Shown: positions 26,949 to 36,425, counted from the stretch's first letter. The stretch: 64,000 bases of DNA from Kaiparowitsia implicata GSE-PSE-MK54-09C (GCA_019359435.1 JAHHHI010000056.1:1-64000); one strand, 5' to 3'. Numbers and translations: made by a program. Notes: generated by a model from the sequence alone, not told the origin.

Positions 26949-28211
26949 CTAGCAGGGATACTGTCGGTCAAGGTGCAGCAGAGTATGGAGCAGCACGTTA
27001 GCGCCTTGGGTGCATTGCTCTGGCGAGGTGTATTCATCATCGCTGTGACTGATTCCCGCTTGGCTGGGCACGAAGATCATCCCCATATCAGTAATGCGCC
27101 CCACTTCTAGAGAATCGTGCCCGGCACGGCTAGGCATGGAGTGATGGCTTAGCCCCAGTTGGTCACAAACCTGGGCGATCGCCGCTTGAACCGACTCTGC
27201 CGCCAGGGTGGGTTCCACACACAGTAAGGGACTGGTGGTGATGGTCGTTTGGGTCTGCTGGGCGATCGCTCCCACGCGTTCCTCCAACAGACGCAGCATC
27301 TCATCCAGCGAATCCTTATAGATATCGCGCATATCCACAGACAGTTCTACCCGCCCCGGCACAATGTTGACCGCATTTGGGGTAAGCCGCAGATAGCCCA
27401 CCGTAGCGACGGGTTGGGTGGGTTGGGCGCGGGCAATCTCCTGCACGGCCAGGATGACCTGTGCAGCCGCGACCATAGCGTCCTTCCGCATTCCCATGGG
27501 TGTGGTTCCGGCATGGTTGGCTTCGCCGGTGATGGTAATGGCCTTGCGACGGATGCCGACGACCCCCTGCACCACACCAATATTCTTGCCCGTGGTTTCC
27601 AACACTGCGCCCTGCTCTACGTGCAGTTCTACAAAGGCAGCGAGGTTAGCGCGCGATCGCCCTGCTGACTCCATTGCATCCCAATTGCCGCCAATGGATT
27701 CGAGACAGTCTTGAATGGGGATGCCCGCTTTAGAGCGGTAGCGATCTGGATCGTCAGCAAGAACGGTTCCGGCGATCGCCTGACAGCCAATCATCGTATT
27801 CTCTTCATCGGTAAAAGCAATCACCTGCAAGGGATGCCGCAGTCGTCGGTTCTGCTCATGCAGCGTCTTCACCACCTCAATGCCCGCCAGCACCCCCAGC
27901 ACTCCGTCAAACTTACCGCCAGAGGGCACTGTGTCAATGTGCGAGCCGGTCGCTAAGGCAAGGGCCTGCTCGTCAGTTCCCGCATAGGTGCCAATCAAGT
28001 TGCCCGCTGCGTCAATACGGGTAATCATGCCAGCGTCAATCATCCATTGTTGAATGAGATAACGCGCCTGAAGCGCTTCGGGTGTAAACGCTAACCGTGA
28101 AATGTTGCCCGATGGTTGCCGCCCTACCTTCGCCATTCGTTCAATGTTGGTATTCAGGCGATCGCCATTCACGACTAAATTCTGTTCCGTCAGTGGTGTA
28201 GATGCAGTCAT
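26949..28211 (-). CDS. Hydantoinase/carbamoylase-type amidohydrolase (M20 family)
   Basis: Metal-dependent amidase that cleaves N-carbamoyl amino acids or allantoate/ureidoglycolate, releasing ammonia. M20 metal ligands: His-Asp in TGSHIDTVPSGGKFDGVLG, Glu-Glu in FTDEENTMIG, His in FVELHVEQGAVLE, and His in QAGISHSDDEYT. A bacterial dimerisation domain lies at about 210-325 (ITGEANHAGTTPMGMRKDAM). 420 residues, full length. Substrate (carbamoyl amino acid versus allantoate) cannot be decided; no hydantoinase or allantoinase gene is near. A Nudix gene follows upstream on the same strand. Confidence 0.9.
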   Translation of the reverse strand: MTASTPLTEQNLVVNGDRLNTNIERMAKVGRQPSGNISRLAFTPEALQARYLIQQWMIDAGMITRIDAAGNLIGTYAGTDEQALALATGSHIDTVPSGGKFDGVLGVLAGIEVVKTLHEQNRRLRHPLQVIAFTDEENTMIGCQAIAGTVLADDPDRYRSKAGIPIQDCLESIGGNWDAMESAGRSRANLAAFVELHVEQGAVLETTGKNIGVVQGVVGIRRKAITITGEANHAGTTPMGMRKDAMVAAAQVILAVQEIARAQPTQPVATVGYLRLTPNAVNIVPGRVELSVDMRDIYKDSLDEMLRLLEERVGAIAQQTQTTITTSPLLCVEPTLAAESVQAAIAQVCDQLGLSHHSMPSRAGHDSLEVGRITDMGMIFVPSQAGISHSDDEYTSPEQCTQGANVLLHTLLHLDRQYPC

Positions 28212-28312
28212 GTTAGGGTTAGTCTCTCTCCGTTTGTTTCGTTCATCATTTCAATCCTGTCATCCTATAAAAACGGTGTGGAGCGGCCTCAATCTAAGTA
28301 ACCCCACTTGGT

Positions 28313-28924
28313 TTATCGCTGCGTTGTGGCTGGCTTGGTTGTAGCGGGATTGACTGTAGCGGGATTAGTTGTACTTGGATTGATCAATGCCTGTTCCCTA
28401 CACTTCTGTGCCATCCGTTGCAGCGCGGGTGTATGACTGATTCCGTCAATCTCGTCCAGCGCAAACCACCCCAACGCGTGAGATTCCTCTGACACGGCAA
28501 ACGTCATCTCATGAGCCAGGAACAAGAACCGGATATCGTAATGGACATGAGGCGGCTCTTTGGGCGTGTTAATAGGGTGATGACCCACATCAAAAATTGC
28601 AGTTTGCATTGGCTTTATATTCACGATGCCCGATTCTTCGACGGCTTCGCGTAGGGCACCTGCCAACAGCGATTCATCCCCCTCTTCGATGTGTCCGCCA
28701 AGCTGCAACCACCGATCAAACTTGCGATGGTGGGTTAACAGCACGTGCGATCGCGCGGCATTCACAACCCATGCAGAGGCGGTTAAATGACCGACATAGT
28801 TATGGCGTTGCCAAAAGTGGGGATGCTCATCTAAAAATGCAAGGCTGGCATTAATCGACTGGGCTTCTTCGCCATCAAACGGGCGGTGAGCTGCAATCGT
28901 GTCTACACAGGTCAATCGATCCAT
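28313..28924 (-). CDS. Nudix hydrolase with repetitive C-terminal tail
   Basis: Hydrolyses nucleoside diphosphates linked to another group. The Nudix box is complete: GHIEEGDESLLAGALREAVEESGI, with REAVEESG as core. It resembles the cyanobacterial YfcD-like group with FDRWLQLGGHIE. The last 22 residues are a five-residue repeat (NPATT-like), coded by four 15-base units at about 28326-28385. Such tails are not part of the catalytic domain. 203 residues. Substrate unknown. Confidence 0.88.
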   Translation of the reverse strand: MDRLTCVDTIAAHRPFDGEEAQSINASLAFLDEHPHFWQRHNYVGHLTASAWVVNAARSHVLLTHHRKFDRWLQLGGHIEEGDESLLAGALREAVEESGIVNIKPMQTAIFDVGHHPINTPKEPPHVHYDIRFLFLAHEMTFAVSEESHALGWFALDEIDGISHTPALQRMAQKCREQALINPSTTNPATVNPATTKPATTQR

Positions 28925-29367
28925 AGCAAGTCCATAACAATTTTGTAGTCAGCCGCTCTATACAGAAATGGGTGAAGAAATTGGATGCAGAAGTTGGGTG
29001 AAGAAATTAGGTATAAAAATCGAGTGCAGAACGCGAACAGAACAACCAAGCCCGCGTCAAAGCGTCAAGTTTTGCCGTGAATTCGCCCTGAATTTTTCTT
29101 GAATTTATAGCGTGGGCATGTCAGGTAGACCTGAGCTTCCTTCCTATTTTAATTTTTTCACAAAAACTCAACCGATAGACGACCGTGGTTAATGGGCGAT
29201 CGCCCGTCCCAATTCCCTAAACCCCTCTCTACCCCGGCCTGTGCAGGATATGATGACGGAGGATTCGGGGCACGATCCGCTGCCTCAATCCAGCTTAAAC
29301 CGTGACTCTCAACCCGTCATCATACGCTAGAGTAGTACTTGTGAACTATTTATGATTGCGACATCCT
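28925..29367. other. Intergenic region, no gene seen
   Basis: About 440 bases between the divergent Nudix gene and the next plus-strand gene. Near-repeats of GAAATTGGATGCAGAAGTTGGGTGAAGAAATTAGG (three loosely similar units at 28975-29020) are seen. Otherwise only HIP1 copies and no open frame worth reporting. Confidence 0.5.
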
Positions 29368-29853
29368 ATGGTGAAATACACTCTGATGCAAAGCCCCGAG
29401 GTGATTCTGCCAGTGCCGGGCAAAGATTCACCCAAGGCCCGCGAAAAAGCAATGGATCAGCTAATTGAGCTGATGGAATCGGGGGAACTGCCGACCGATT
29501 TGTCGGATGGGTTTAGCCCCCAGCAGTTTATAGAAGTGAAGGAGCCTGTGTTGGTCAACCCAGATGATGAAGACGCAATCACCCAAGCCGTGCAGGTGCT
29601 CAGCCACCTAGCCACCCTAAAGCTTAAGGTGCAAGCGTCTCGCGATGATGCGATGAAAACCCGCTCCCAAATTGACAAGCTCTTTACCGATGAAGCAGTG
29701 AGCGAAGACGAAATCACTGAACTTAAAGAGGGGTTTAAGGTGCTTAAAACCTTTGCCCAGGCCAATCTGCGCTATCGCGAAGCGCGTTCTCAAGCTGAGG
29801 ATGCCCGCACGGTGCTCGACCGCGCTCTCAAACCCGAATCGGAGAAGGCGTAA
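29368..29853 (+). CDS. Conserved cyanobacterial hypothetical protein
   Basis: 161 residues, acidic and probably all-helical after residue 40. The N-terminal part (MVKYTLMQSPEVILPVPGKDSPKAREKAMDQLIELMESGELP) looks like a conserved short module; the rest has heptad character (DEITELKEGFKVLKTFAQANLRYREARSQAEDARTVLDRAL). ATG at 29368 fits better than the TTG at 29356. No function known to me. It stands alone between two intergenic gaps. Confidence 0.7.
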   Translation: MVKYTLMQSPEVILPVPGKDSPKAREKAMDQLIELMESGELPTDLSDGFSPQQFIEVKEPVLVNPDDEDAITQAVQVLSHLATLKLKVQASRDDAMKTRSQIDKLFTDEAVSEDEITELKEGFKVLKTFAQANLRYREARSQAEDARTVLDRALKPESEKA

Positions 29854-30106
29854 GGGTTTTTCAGCAACGTCTCAGTCTTCGGTGCTACAGTCAGGCAACG
29901 GGATTACGCTATACCCAAGGCTCTAACGCAGGCAGCGGTGGGGTTGTCAGGGTTGGTCAGTGCATCCACTTGTGCGTATCTATGTGTGCGTGTTAGGGCG
30001 GGAATCTCCCTAGATTCTCGAATTGACACCCCCCATAACGTTGCGCCAAGATTAGATGAGTGATTCCGTAAATCTTTGTAAAGGCAATCCCTGAAGGCTG
30101 TCATTC

Positions 30107-30736
30107 ATGACGTTGGAACTGGTCACGCTAGAAACGCTACAAGATTTGGCGCATGAGTATGGCTATTGGGCGATCTTTTGCGGCATTTTGCTAGAAAATA
30201 CGGGTATCCCCATTCCCGGTGAAACGATTACCCTGGTGGGCGGTTTTTTGGCGGGTAGCGGTGATTTGCGCTACTGGTATGTGCTAGGTAGCGCCACGGC
30301 GGGTGCAGTACTAGGCGACAATGTGGGCTATTGGATTGGCTACTGGGGCGGTTGGCCGTTAATGCTGCGGCTGGGCAAGCTGTTTCGGATTGAAGAAGCC
30401 AATCTGGAAAAGGTGCGGACTCAGTTTTTTGAGAATTCTGCAAAGGCAGTGTTTCTGGGGCGTTTTGTAGCGCTGTTGCGGATTTTTGCAGGGCCGCTGG
30501 CAGGCATTGCGCGTATGCCTTATCCCAAGTTTTTGCTATGCAACTTTGGCGGGGCGATCGCCTGGGCGTCGGTAATGGTGACGCTGTCTTACTTTGTCGG
30601 TCATCTCGTGCCGCTAGAAACGCTGGTGCTGTGGGTGGCGCAGTTTGGGGTGGTGGCGCTGGTGCTGGTTGTGGGGGCGATCGCCCTTCCCATCTGGATC
30701 GAAAGTCGCCGCGCCAAGCAGCACGCTGGGGAATAG
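30107..30736 (+). CDS. DedA-family (SNARE-associated/VTT) membrane protein
   Basis: 209 residues, four to five transmembrane segments. DedA proteins are inner-membrane transporters or scramblases affecting undecaprenyl phosphate and membrane homeostasis. Family marks: ILLENTGIPIPGETITLVGGFLAG at the N-terminus, VLGDNVGYWIGYWGG, and FLGRFVALLRIFAGPLAGIARMPYPKFL with the conserved R-x3-R. Complete. ATG 30107 chosen. Substrate is not readable from sequence. Confidence 0.92.
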   Translation: MTLELVTLETLQDLAHEYGYWAIFCGILLENTGIPIPGETITLVGGFLAGSGDLRYWYVLGSATAGAVLGDNVGYWIGYWGGWPLMLRLGKLFRIEEANLEKVRTQFFENSAKAVFLGRFVALLRIFAGPLAGIARMPYPKFLLCNFGGAIAWASVMVTLSYFVGHLVPLETLVLWVAQFGVVALVLVVGAIALPIWIESRRAKQHAGE

Positions 30737-31108
30737 ACAGCGTACAAACTCAAGCACAGCTCTGACGAAATAATTGCAGGCCATGGTCGAATAATATCCG
30801 ACCCTTGCTTCATACCTCACGTAGCAGAGCAGGCCTCTCCTTGAGCATTACGACACATTTGATTCTGTATCCACCTGCGTTTATGTTGTCGGGCTTGTTC
30901 TTCGCGCCTAAATTAGCGTGAGTTCGATAGTGTGGCTGCCCCCGTAGTGGGCGGCAAGATTCTAGGCATTTGCCAGTTGGTATCAGGTCAAGATTTGTGT
31001 CCTTGTCAGGCGGTTGGCGACTCTGATGGGGTAAACAAGCGCAATCCAGATGTAGCAGTGGCTCGTACCTATTGAGTACTGCCATGGCAATTTGGAGCCC
31101 CCTTGCTA
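30737..31108. other. Intergenic region, no gene seen
   Basis: About 370 bases. One minus-strand open frame of 91 codons crosses it but has no motif and unlikely composition, so it is left out. Upstream region of the ferric-reductase-like gene. Confidence 0.45.
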
Positions 31109-31690
31109 ATGGAACTAAGTAATTTTTTGGGTTGCCTAGCAGTCATGGCGTATACTGCGACGCTGCTGCCTAGCATTCTGAGAATTGTCTTTCCACGAAT
31201 CCAGCGCTATAGAACTGTAATTTGGTTGATGAGGCACCGTCGCCTTATGGGGCTTTTTGCCTTTAGTGCTGGCTTAGGACATGGGTTGCTGATGATTATG
31301 CAGCGCAATCTAAATCTTTTGAGGCTTGAGACCTATTTCGACTACATCTCAGGTTTCTTGATTCTGCTAATTTTGGCGATATTGTCAGTCACGTCACCAG
31401 ATTGGGCACGCCGAAAACTCAAGTCGTCTTGGAAAAAAATTCATCAACTAACCTATCTATTAATGCTCCTGATTCCTGGACATATTCTCTATACAATGTC
31501 GGGCGATTGGAGCTACATGACCCATATTGAACTATGGAGCATGGGTTCTGTCATTGTCTTATTTCTCAGGCGAAAGCATATCGAACGCCGTCGGTCTTCA
31601 ATAGCAAAGCACTTGAACGCTTCATTGCCATCACCCTCACTCAAGACTGACAAAAGTAACCAACCAAAAGTAAACAACTCTGACGCTTGA
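31109..31690 (+). CDS. Ferric-reductase-like transmembrane protein
   Basis: About 193 residues; five or six hydrophobic helices. Matches the heme-binding membrane domain shared by ferric reductases, NADPH oxidases and MsrQ/YedZ: RHRRLMGLFAFSAGLGHGLL, KIHQLTYLLMLLIPGHILYTMSG. Histidines in these paired helices would hold two b hemes. No flavin or NAD domain is present, so it must take electrons from another protein. ATG at 31109; a TTG at 31103 is an alternative. The hydrophilic C-terminus is about 40 residues. Confidence 0.75.
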   Translation: MELSNFLGCLAVMAYTATLLPSILRIVFPRIQRYRTVIWLMRHRRLMGLFAFSAGLGHGLLMIMQRNLNLLRLETYFDYISGFLILLILAILSVTSPDWARRKLKSSWKKIHQLTYLLMLLIPGHILYTMSGDWSYMTHIELWSMGSVIVLFLRRKHIERRRSSIAKHLNASLPSPSLKTDKSNQPKVNNSDA

Positions 31691-31710
31691 AGCGCTGGCT
31701 TGAATGTTTA

Positions 31711-31747
31711 TTTTTTGGAGCCTTTGCAGTGCAAAGACTCCAAAAAA
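31711..31747 (+). terminator. Bidirectional terminator hairpin
   Basis: TTTTTTGGAG (31711-31720) pairs with CTCCAAAAAA (31738-31747), with a further inner TTTGCA/TGCAAA match. The A and T tracts at the ends suit both strands. It lies between the convergent ferric-reductase-like and 5'-nucleotidase genes. Confidence 0.75.
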
Positions 31748-31776
31748 TTGTCCTAACGAACCCAATGATCACCCTA

Positions 31777-33354
31777 TTAACTCTGCTGAATGCGCCCATC
31801 AACATCTAGGTTGATGGGGGAATTGGTTTGAATATAGTCCACAACACTATCCGCCATGTCGAAGCCAGTGACATAGGGGTTTTGCGCATCCGTGAACACC
31901 GCATAGCCGTCGCCGCCGTTGAGCATAAAGTTGTTGGTGACGACGCGATAGATCGTGTCTGCCTGGAGGGACTGGGACGTGCCATCGGCATCTATAAAGC
32001 AGAGGGTCGTGACTCTCTGCCCGACGGCAGCCGCCGGGTCAAAGGTAAAGCGCAACCCTGCCACTTGAGGAAAGCGCCCCGCCCCTTCTTCGACTTGGCT
32101 GAGTCCGCTTTCCAATGCTTCCACAACCTGTAGCCCGGTGAGATCGGCGATCGCCAGCGTATTTCCAAACGGCAGCACCTCTAGCACTTGCCCAATGGTG
32201 ATCTCTCCAGCGGGGATGCTAGCACGAATGCCACCGCCGTTGGTGATCACCATCTCGGCTCCGTCTGGTCGCATTTTTTCTAGCATGGCATCGGCAACCA
32301 GGTTCGCTAGATTGGTTTCGCCGATGCGAACCACGGTGCGATCGCCCTCCAGATCCACCAGGCTCTGCCCAATCACCGTCTGGCGCAGTTCCTCCAGCGG
32401 CTCGGCATACACCGCAATCTGCTCAAGAAATGTCGCATCTTCCACGAGGGTTTCATCCACCGCTTGGGGAGACTCCTCCCAACTCACCACCTCGCCAGCG
32501 GCGTTAAAGTCCACGGTGAGCACGCCGACATAGTTGCCCCATTCCCAATCGGTGACGATCACCACATCCTCACCACTCGGCGACGTTTCGATGACGGGAT
32601 AGGGCGCGCTAGCACCGGGCATGTCACCCAGCGGCGTGTGGGAATGGCCCCCGACGATTACATCAATGCCCTCGACTCGTTGGGCAATCTGGCGATCGCG
32701 CCCCAGACCCACATGGGTTAGGCCAATGATTTTATCGACGCCCTCGGCTTGCAGATCGGCCACCGCCTGCTGCGCGGCTTCTACCGCATCCACAAAGGTG
32801 ACGCCCTCACCCGGGCTGGAGAGAATTGCGGTATCTTCTGGGGTGAGCCCAAAGATGCCCACGCGCTGCCCCGCAACGTCTTGGATAATCCAGGGCTGAA
32901 TTTTGCCGACAAGGGGCGATCGCTCATCCACCACAAGGTTGGCAGAAATCATCGGAAACTCTGCCCCGTCGATAAAGTCCGCCAGGGTTTGCGCCCCCGC
33001 ATCAAACTCGTGGTTGCCCACCGTCACCGCGTCATAGTCCAGCGCATTGTAGAACTCCAAATCCGCCTGTCCCTGAAACTGGGTAAAGTACAGCGTGCCT
33101 TGAAAGATATCCCCCGCATCCAATGTCAGCGTGGGGATGGTCGCCTCTGCCCGCACTTGGTCGAACAGGGTTTTGCGGCGCGCCACGCCACCCAGATCCC
33201 CGGCGGGCTCAATGCGGGCGTGGTGGTCGTTTGTGTGCAAAATCTGCAGAGAGAATGCGGGCGCTTGAGAAGCGGCGGGGCGGGTGCTGAGCACCAACAA
33301 AAACCCAGCTAGCGCCAACACCAACCCTCCCCACAGGCGACGGAGTGACAGCAT
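31777..33354 (-). CDS. Secreted 5'-nucleotidase/UshA-like metallophosphoesterase
   Basis: Periplasmic hydrolase releasing phosphate from nucleotides. Signal peptide (MLSLRRLWGGLVLALAGFLL... to ASQAPA) follows ATG 33352-33354; the frame goes on to 33411 but the leader would be lost. Metallophosphatase motifs: LHTNDHHARIEP, LDAGDIFQGT, VGNHEFDAG, GLTHVGLGRD, GGHSHTPLG. C-terminal 5'-nucleotidase domain: NLVADAMLEKM, NGGGIRASI, VLPFGNTLAI and NNFMLNGGDGY for substrate binding. 525 residues. Likely a phosphorus-scavenging enzyme. No Pho box was identified. Confidence 0.93.
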   Translation of the reverse strand: MLSLRRLWGGLVLALAGFLLVLSTRPAASQAPAFSLQILHTNDHHARIEPAGDLGGVARRKTLFDQVRAEATIPTLTLDAGDIFQGTLYFTQFQGQADLEFYNALDYDAVTVGNHEFDAGAQTLADFIDGAEFPMISANLVVDERSPLVGKIQPWIIQDVAGQRVGIFGLTPEDTAILSSPGEGVTFVDAVEAAQQAVADLQAEGVDKIIGLTHVGLGRDRQIAQRVEGIDVIVGGHSHTPLGDMPGASAPYPVIETSPSGEDVVIVTDWEWGNYVGVLTVDFNAAGEVVSWEESPQAVDETLVEDATFLEQIAVYAEPLEELRQTVIGQSLVDLEGDRTVVRIGETNLANLVADAMLEKMRPDGAEMVITNGGGIRASIPAGEITIGQVLEVLPFGNTLAIADLTGLQVVEALESGLSQVEEGAGRFPQVAGLRFTFDPAAAVGQRVTTLCFIDADGTSQSLQADTIYRVVTNNFMLNGGDGYAVFTDAQNPYVTGFDMADSVVDYIQTNSPINLDVDGRIQQS

Positions 33355-33412
33355 GGATTGTCTCCCACAGACGATAGAACCGTTCAGCGTGAATTCTATC
33401 AATATCTCCAAC

Positions 33413-33502
33413 AGGACTTACGTTCTTCGTGCGGCGTCCTGGGAATCTTGGACGATATGAGGGAATCCAAGCCTCCCTCACATCGTCCAATGCGTAAGTC
33501 CT
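33413..33502. repeat. Palindromic MITE-like repeat R4 (90 bp)
   Basis: Outer arms AGGACTTACG (33413-33422) and CGTAAGTCCT (33493-33502) are perfect. An inner stem pairs TTGGACGATATGAGGGA (33449-33465) with TCCCTCACATCGTCCAA (33474-33490), one mismatch. It lies upstream of the 5'-nucleotidase, 58 bases from its start. No clear target duplication. It is the only copy I see in the window. Confidence 0.65.
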
Positions 33503-33550
33503 ATCCAATATTTCGTAAAGGCATCGTCACCGATCTGCCCTACCCACAAG

Positions 33551-34507
33551 TTATGGATGCTGCTGCAGGAACGTGGTGAGCTGTTGCAGGTCAGATTCGG
33601 TGAGTTGGAGATCTGCCGCGCCAATGATGCCCTCCACCTGCTGAGGGTTGCGCCCGCCCACAATCGCCGCGGTCACGGCTGGATTAGTAAGCGTCCAGGC
33701 GATCGCCACTTCACCGGGCGATCGCCCATGCGCTGCTCCAATCTGGCGCAGCACTTCAACCAGCTTTAGATTGCGCGACAGGCGAGGCTCTTGAAATTCA
33801 TCACTGCGTTTGCGCCAATCGTTATCGGGCATGTTCGCCACCCGCTCCGGCGTCATCTTGCCCGTCAGCAACCCCGACTGCATGGGCGAGTAGACAATCA
33901 CGCCAATGCCATGCTCCTGGCAAAAGGGCAGAACGTCTTCCTGCACATCAGGACGCACAAGGGAATAGGGCGGCTGTAGGGACGTAATGGGGGCGATCGC
34001 CTTAGCCCGCTTTGATTGCCCGACGCTAAAGTTCGACACACCAATGTGGCGCACTTTGCCTTCTTTCTGAAGGATTGCCAGGGTCTCCCAGCCTTCTTCA
34101 ATTTGCTCATCGGGCACAGGCCAGTGAATTTGGTAGAGGTCAATCACGTCCACCTGCAAACGGCGCAGGCTGTCCTCTACTTCGCGCCGAATAGAATCAG
34201 CCTTCAGGCTACGGCTGATTTCGCCAGTTTCATCCCAAACCATTGAGCACTTAGTGAAAATATAGGGGCGATCGCTCCTCCCCTTGAGCGCCTTTGCCAC
34301 AATCTCTTCGGAATGTCCTAAGCCATAAATGGCGGCTGTGTCAATCCAGTTCACACCTAAATCGAGCGATCGCTGAATCGCCGCCACAGAATCTTGATCC
34401 TCCTGTGGCCCCCAGCCAAACGCCCAACCCCCGCCGCCAATGGCCCACGCGCCAAACCCAATGGGCGTAATCTGCAAGTCCGATTGACCTAGCTGCTGCG
34501 TTTGCAT
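33551..34507 (-). CDS. Aldo/keto reductase
   Basis: (beta/alpha)8 NADPH-dependent oxidoreductase. Family motifs: GFGAWAIGG near the start, catalytic Asp and Tyr in WIDTAAIYGLGHSEE, Lys in IFTKCSMVW, His in LYQIHWPVP, and the cofactor-binding AAIVGGRNPQQVEG near the C-terminus. 318 residues, complete. Resembles the YhdN/Tas-like subgroup. The physiological substrate is unknown. Alone, minus strand. Confidence 0.92.
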   Translation of the reverse strand: MQTQQLGQSDLQITPIGFGAWAIGGGGWAFGWGPQEDQDSVAAIQRSLDLGVNWIDTAAIYGLGHSEEIVAKALKGRSDRPYIFTKCSMVWDETGEISRSLKADSIRREVEDSLRRLQVDVIDLYQIHWPVPDEQIEEGWETLAILQKEGKVRHIGVSNFSVGQSKRAKAIAPITSLQPPYSLVRPDVQEDVLPFCQEHGIGVIVYSPMQSGLLTGKMTPERVANMPDNDWRKRSDEFQEPRLSRNLKLVEVLRQIGAAHGRSPGEVAIAWTLTNPAVTAAIVGGRNPQQVEGIIGAADLQLTESDLQQLTTFLQQHP

Positions 34508-35180
34508 ATTGCCCCCTTCTGATATCTATCTGTCTGGACTTTAGGTAGTCTCAAAGTCTCACAACACCCGTCCAGACATTACATGTTTAGCCTGAGGGGC
34601 AGCCTTCCTTATGTCAATCTTCCATTTAGGGGATTTTTCCCTCACAGATGCGGTTCGTCCAAACACGCCAGCCCATGAGTCAGCCAGGCCACTATTCTTT
34701 CCTTAGAGCTTTAGCAGCCTAGAGCACTACATGCCAAAGAAAATCAGGAAAAATCAATCTGTCATAGGCTCATCACATCAGCCGATCCCACCTATGATCC
34801 CGCCCAAAAAATTAATGTCATGAAACTATGACATTGCGATCCCTGGAATGCCGAAAACTCGTCAAACTGCTGAAAATACAGGCGGACTACCCCTTGATCA
34901 TTTCAGGGTTATTCTCCAGTATGGAGGTGTTAATTGATCCCCAGCCAGTCCACCCAGGGATCAATCCTCTGGCCTCTAGTTCCAGTCTTAGGTGCATTCA
35001 TCGGTCACTTCCAACTATTTTTGGGATCGATGGGGAACTGCCCCTGAACGTTCGATGCCTACCCTGCTTCTGCAGTCGGCAGAGAGAGATTAGGGTAGGA
35101 GGCTTGACATCAGTTGGGCTAGAAAAGACGGGCTATTAAATTTGTAAATTTTCTCTGTAGTGACTCTATTGGTGACTTTT
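34508..35180. promoter_or_regulatory. Intergenic region with two inverted repeats
   Basis: About 670 bases. AATGTCAT and ATGACATT are perfect 8-base arms at 34814-34821 and 34828-34835, spaced by 6, the shape of a dimeric operator. A second, hairpin-like repeat pairs ATTGATCCC (34933-34941) with GGGATCAAT (34957-34965). A plus-strand open frame at 34828-35139 has no family feature and I do not call it. Either repeat could regulate the DUF4912 gene downstream. Confidence 0.45.
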
Positions 35181-36425
35181 ATGGCACAGGAACGACCTCC
35201 TTTAGAAGAAATGACGCTGCGGCAGCTGCGACGCGTGGCTAGCGAATTCGAAGTTTCAAAATACAGCCGCATGCGGAAAGACCAATTGATTGACTCTATT
35301 AAGGCAGCACAGCAACTGCGTGGGCTAGCAGTAGAGCCTCGTCGCCTTGAGGCCAAAGAAACAGTAGAAGCAGCCAAGTTCAATGTAGGTCAGTCAGATT
35401 TGAGTAGTGAAGTGCTGGCGACCGTGGATGAGGGCTTGCCAGATTTGCCAGATGGCTATGGCGAGAGCCGCATTATGCTGCTGCCGCGCGATCCGCAGTG
35501 GGTCTATACCTATTGGGATGTGCCCAATTCGCATAAAGAGGAACTGCGACAGCAGGGTGGAATGCGGCTAGCGCTGCGGTTCTACGATGTGACGGATATT
35601 GACATCGCCGCTCAACGGCCCCATAGCTTGCAGCAGTACGAATGTGATGAGCTAGCGCGGGAGTGGTATTTGCCGGTGCCTGTGAGCGATCGCGACTATG
35701 TGGCAGAAATTGGCTACCTGTGTGCTGATGGGCGCTGGCTGCTATTGGCGCGATCGCCCTCGGTTCACGTGCCGCCCGTCTATCCCTCTGACTGGGTTGA
35801 AGACCAGTTTGTAACCGTCAGTTGGAAAGAAGAACTGCGCGGCAAGCAAGTGTATGAACTCGTGCCCCCCAGCAAGCGGGTCGCAGCCGAAACCACCGTC
35901 AGCGACGCTATCTATCGCGAAATCTTTGGGATGGCGCAAACGGCAGAGGCTCAACGGGTAGCCGGGTCGTTATATGGCTCTATGCAGCCGATCGCCGGGT
36001 CGGTGTCTGGCGCAGCACAGATGGTGGGGGCTCAGGCCGTCAGTTCCTACGTCTTTCCGTCGGGGGCAGGACTGTGGGCCGTACCTACCATGTCAGGGCT
36101 AACCATGTCAGGGGCAGGCTTTTCGGGATCTGCGCCGCCCGTGCGTCCCCGCAAGTTCTGGCTGATTGCCGATGCTGAGCTGATCGTCTATGGGGCAACC
36201 GAGCCCGATGCCACTGTCACCGTTGGCGGGCAGCCGATTCAACTCAGTCCCGACGGCACCTTCCGCTTCCAGATGTCGTTCCAGGATGGACTGATTGACT
36301 ACCCCATCATGGCGGTAGCGGCAGATGGGGAGCAAAGCCGCTCTATCCATATGAAGTTCACGCGCGAAACGCCGGACAATAACACCAACACGAAAGAAGA
36401 CGCCGTGTTGGAATGGTTGTCGTAA
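35181..36425 (+). CDS. DUF4912-domain protein with N-terminal Rho-N/SAP-like domain
   Basis: 414 residues. Residues 1-50 (LEEMTLRQLRRVASEFEVSKYSRMRKDQLIDSI) form a Rho-N/SAP-like helix-extended-loop-helix that may bind nucleic acid. DUF4912, at about 85-215, has IMLLPRDPQWVYTYWDVP and LALRFYDVTD, and resembles carbohydrate-binding or PP-binding beta folds. A Ser/Ala/Gly-rich linker follows (about 270-320). A second beta domain, ELIVYGATEPDATVTVGGQPIQL, resembles an Ig-like or CBM fold. ATG 35181 chosen; a GTG 21 bases upstream is less likely. Function unknown. Confidence 0.78.
   Translation: MAQERPPLEEMTLRQLRRVASEFEVSKYSRMRKDQLIDSIKAAQQLRGLAVEPRRLEAKETVEAAKFNVGQSDLSSEVLATVDEGLPDLPDGYGESRIMLLPRDPQWVYTYWDVPNSHKEELRQQGGMRLALRFYDVTDIDIAAQRPHSLQQYECDELAREWYLPVPVSDRDYVAEIGYLCADGRWLLLARSPSVHVPPVYPSDWVEDQFVTVSWKEELRGKQVYELVPPSKRVAAETTVSDAIYREIFGMAQTAEAQRVAGSLYGSMQPIAGSVSGAAQMVGAQAVSSYVFPSGAGLWAVPTMSGLTMSGAGFSGSAPPVRPRKFWLIADAELIVYGATEPDATVTVGGQPIQLSPDGTFRFQMSFQDGLIDYPIMAVAADGEQSRSIHMKFTRETPDNNTNTKEDAVLEWLS

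Noticed and set aside
30810-31085. Minus-strand gene of 91 codons
   Set aside because: No recognisable family and noncoding-looking composition; might be a decayed transposase but I could not support it.
34828-35139. Protein-coding gene of 103 codons
   Set aside because: No motif or ribosome site; covers two inverted repeats in an intergenic region.
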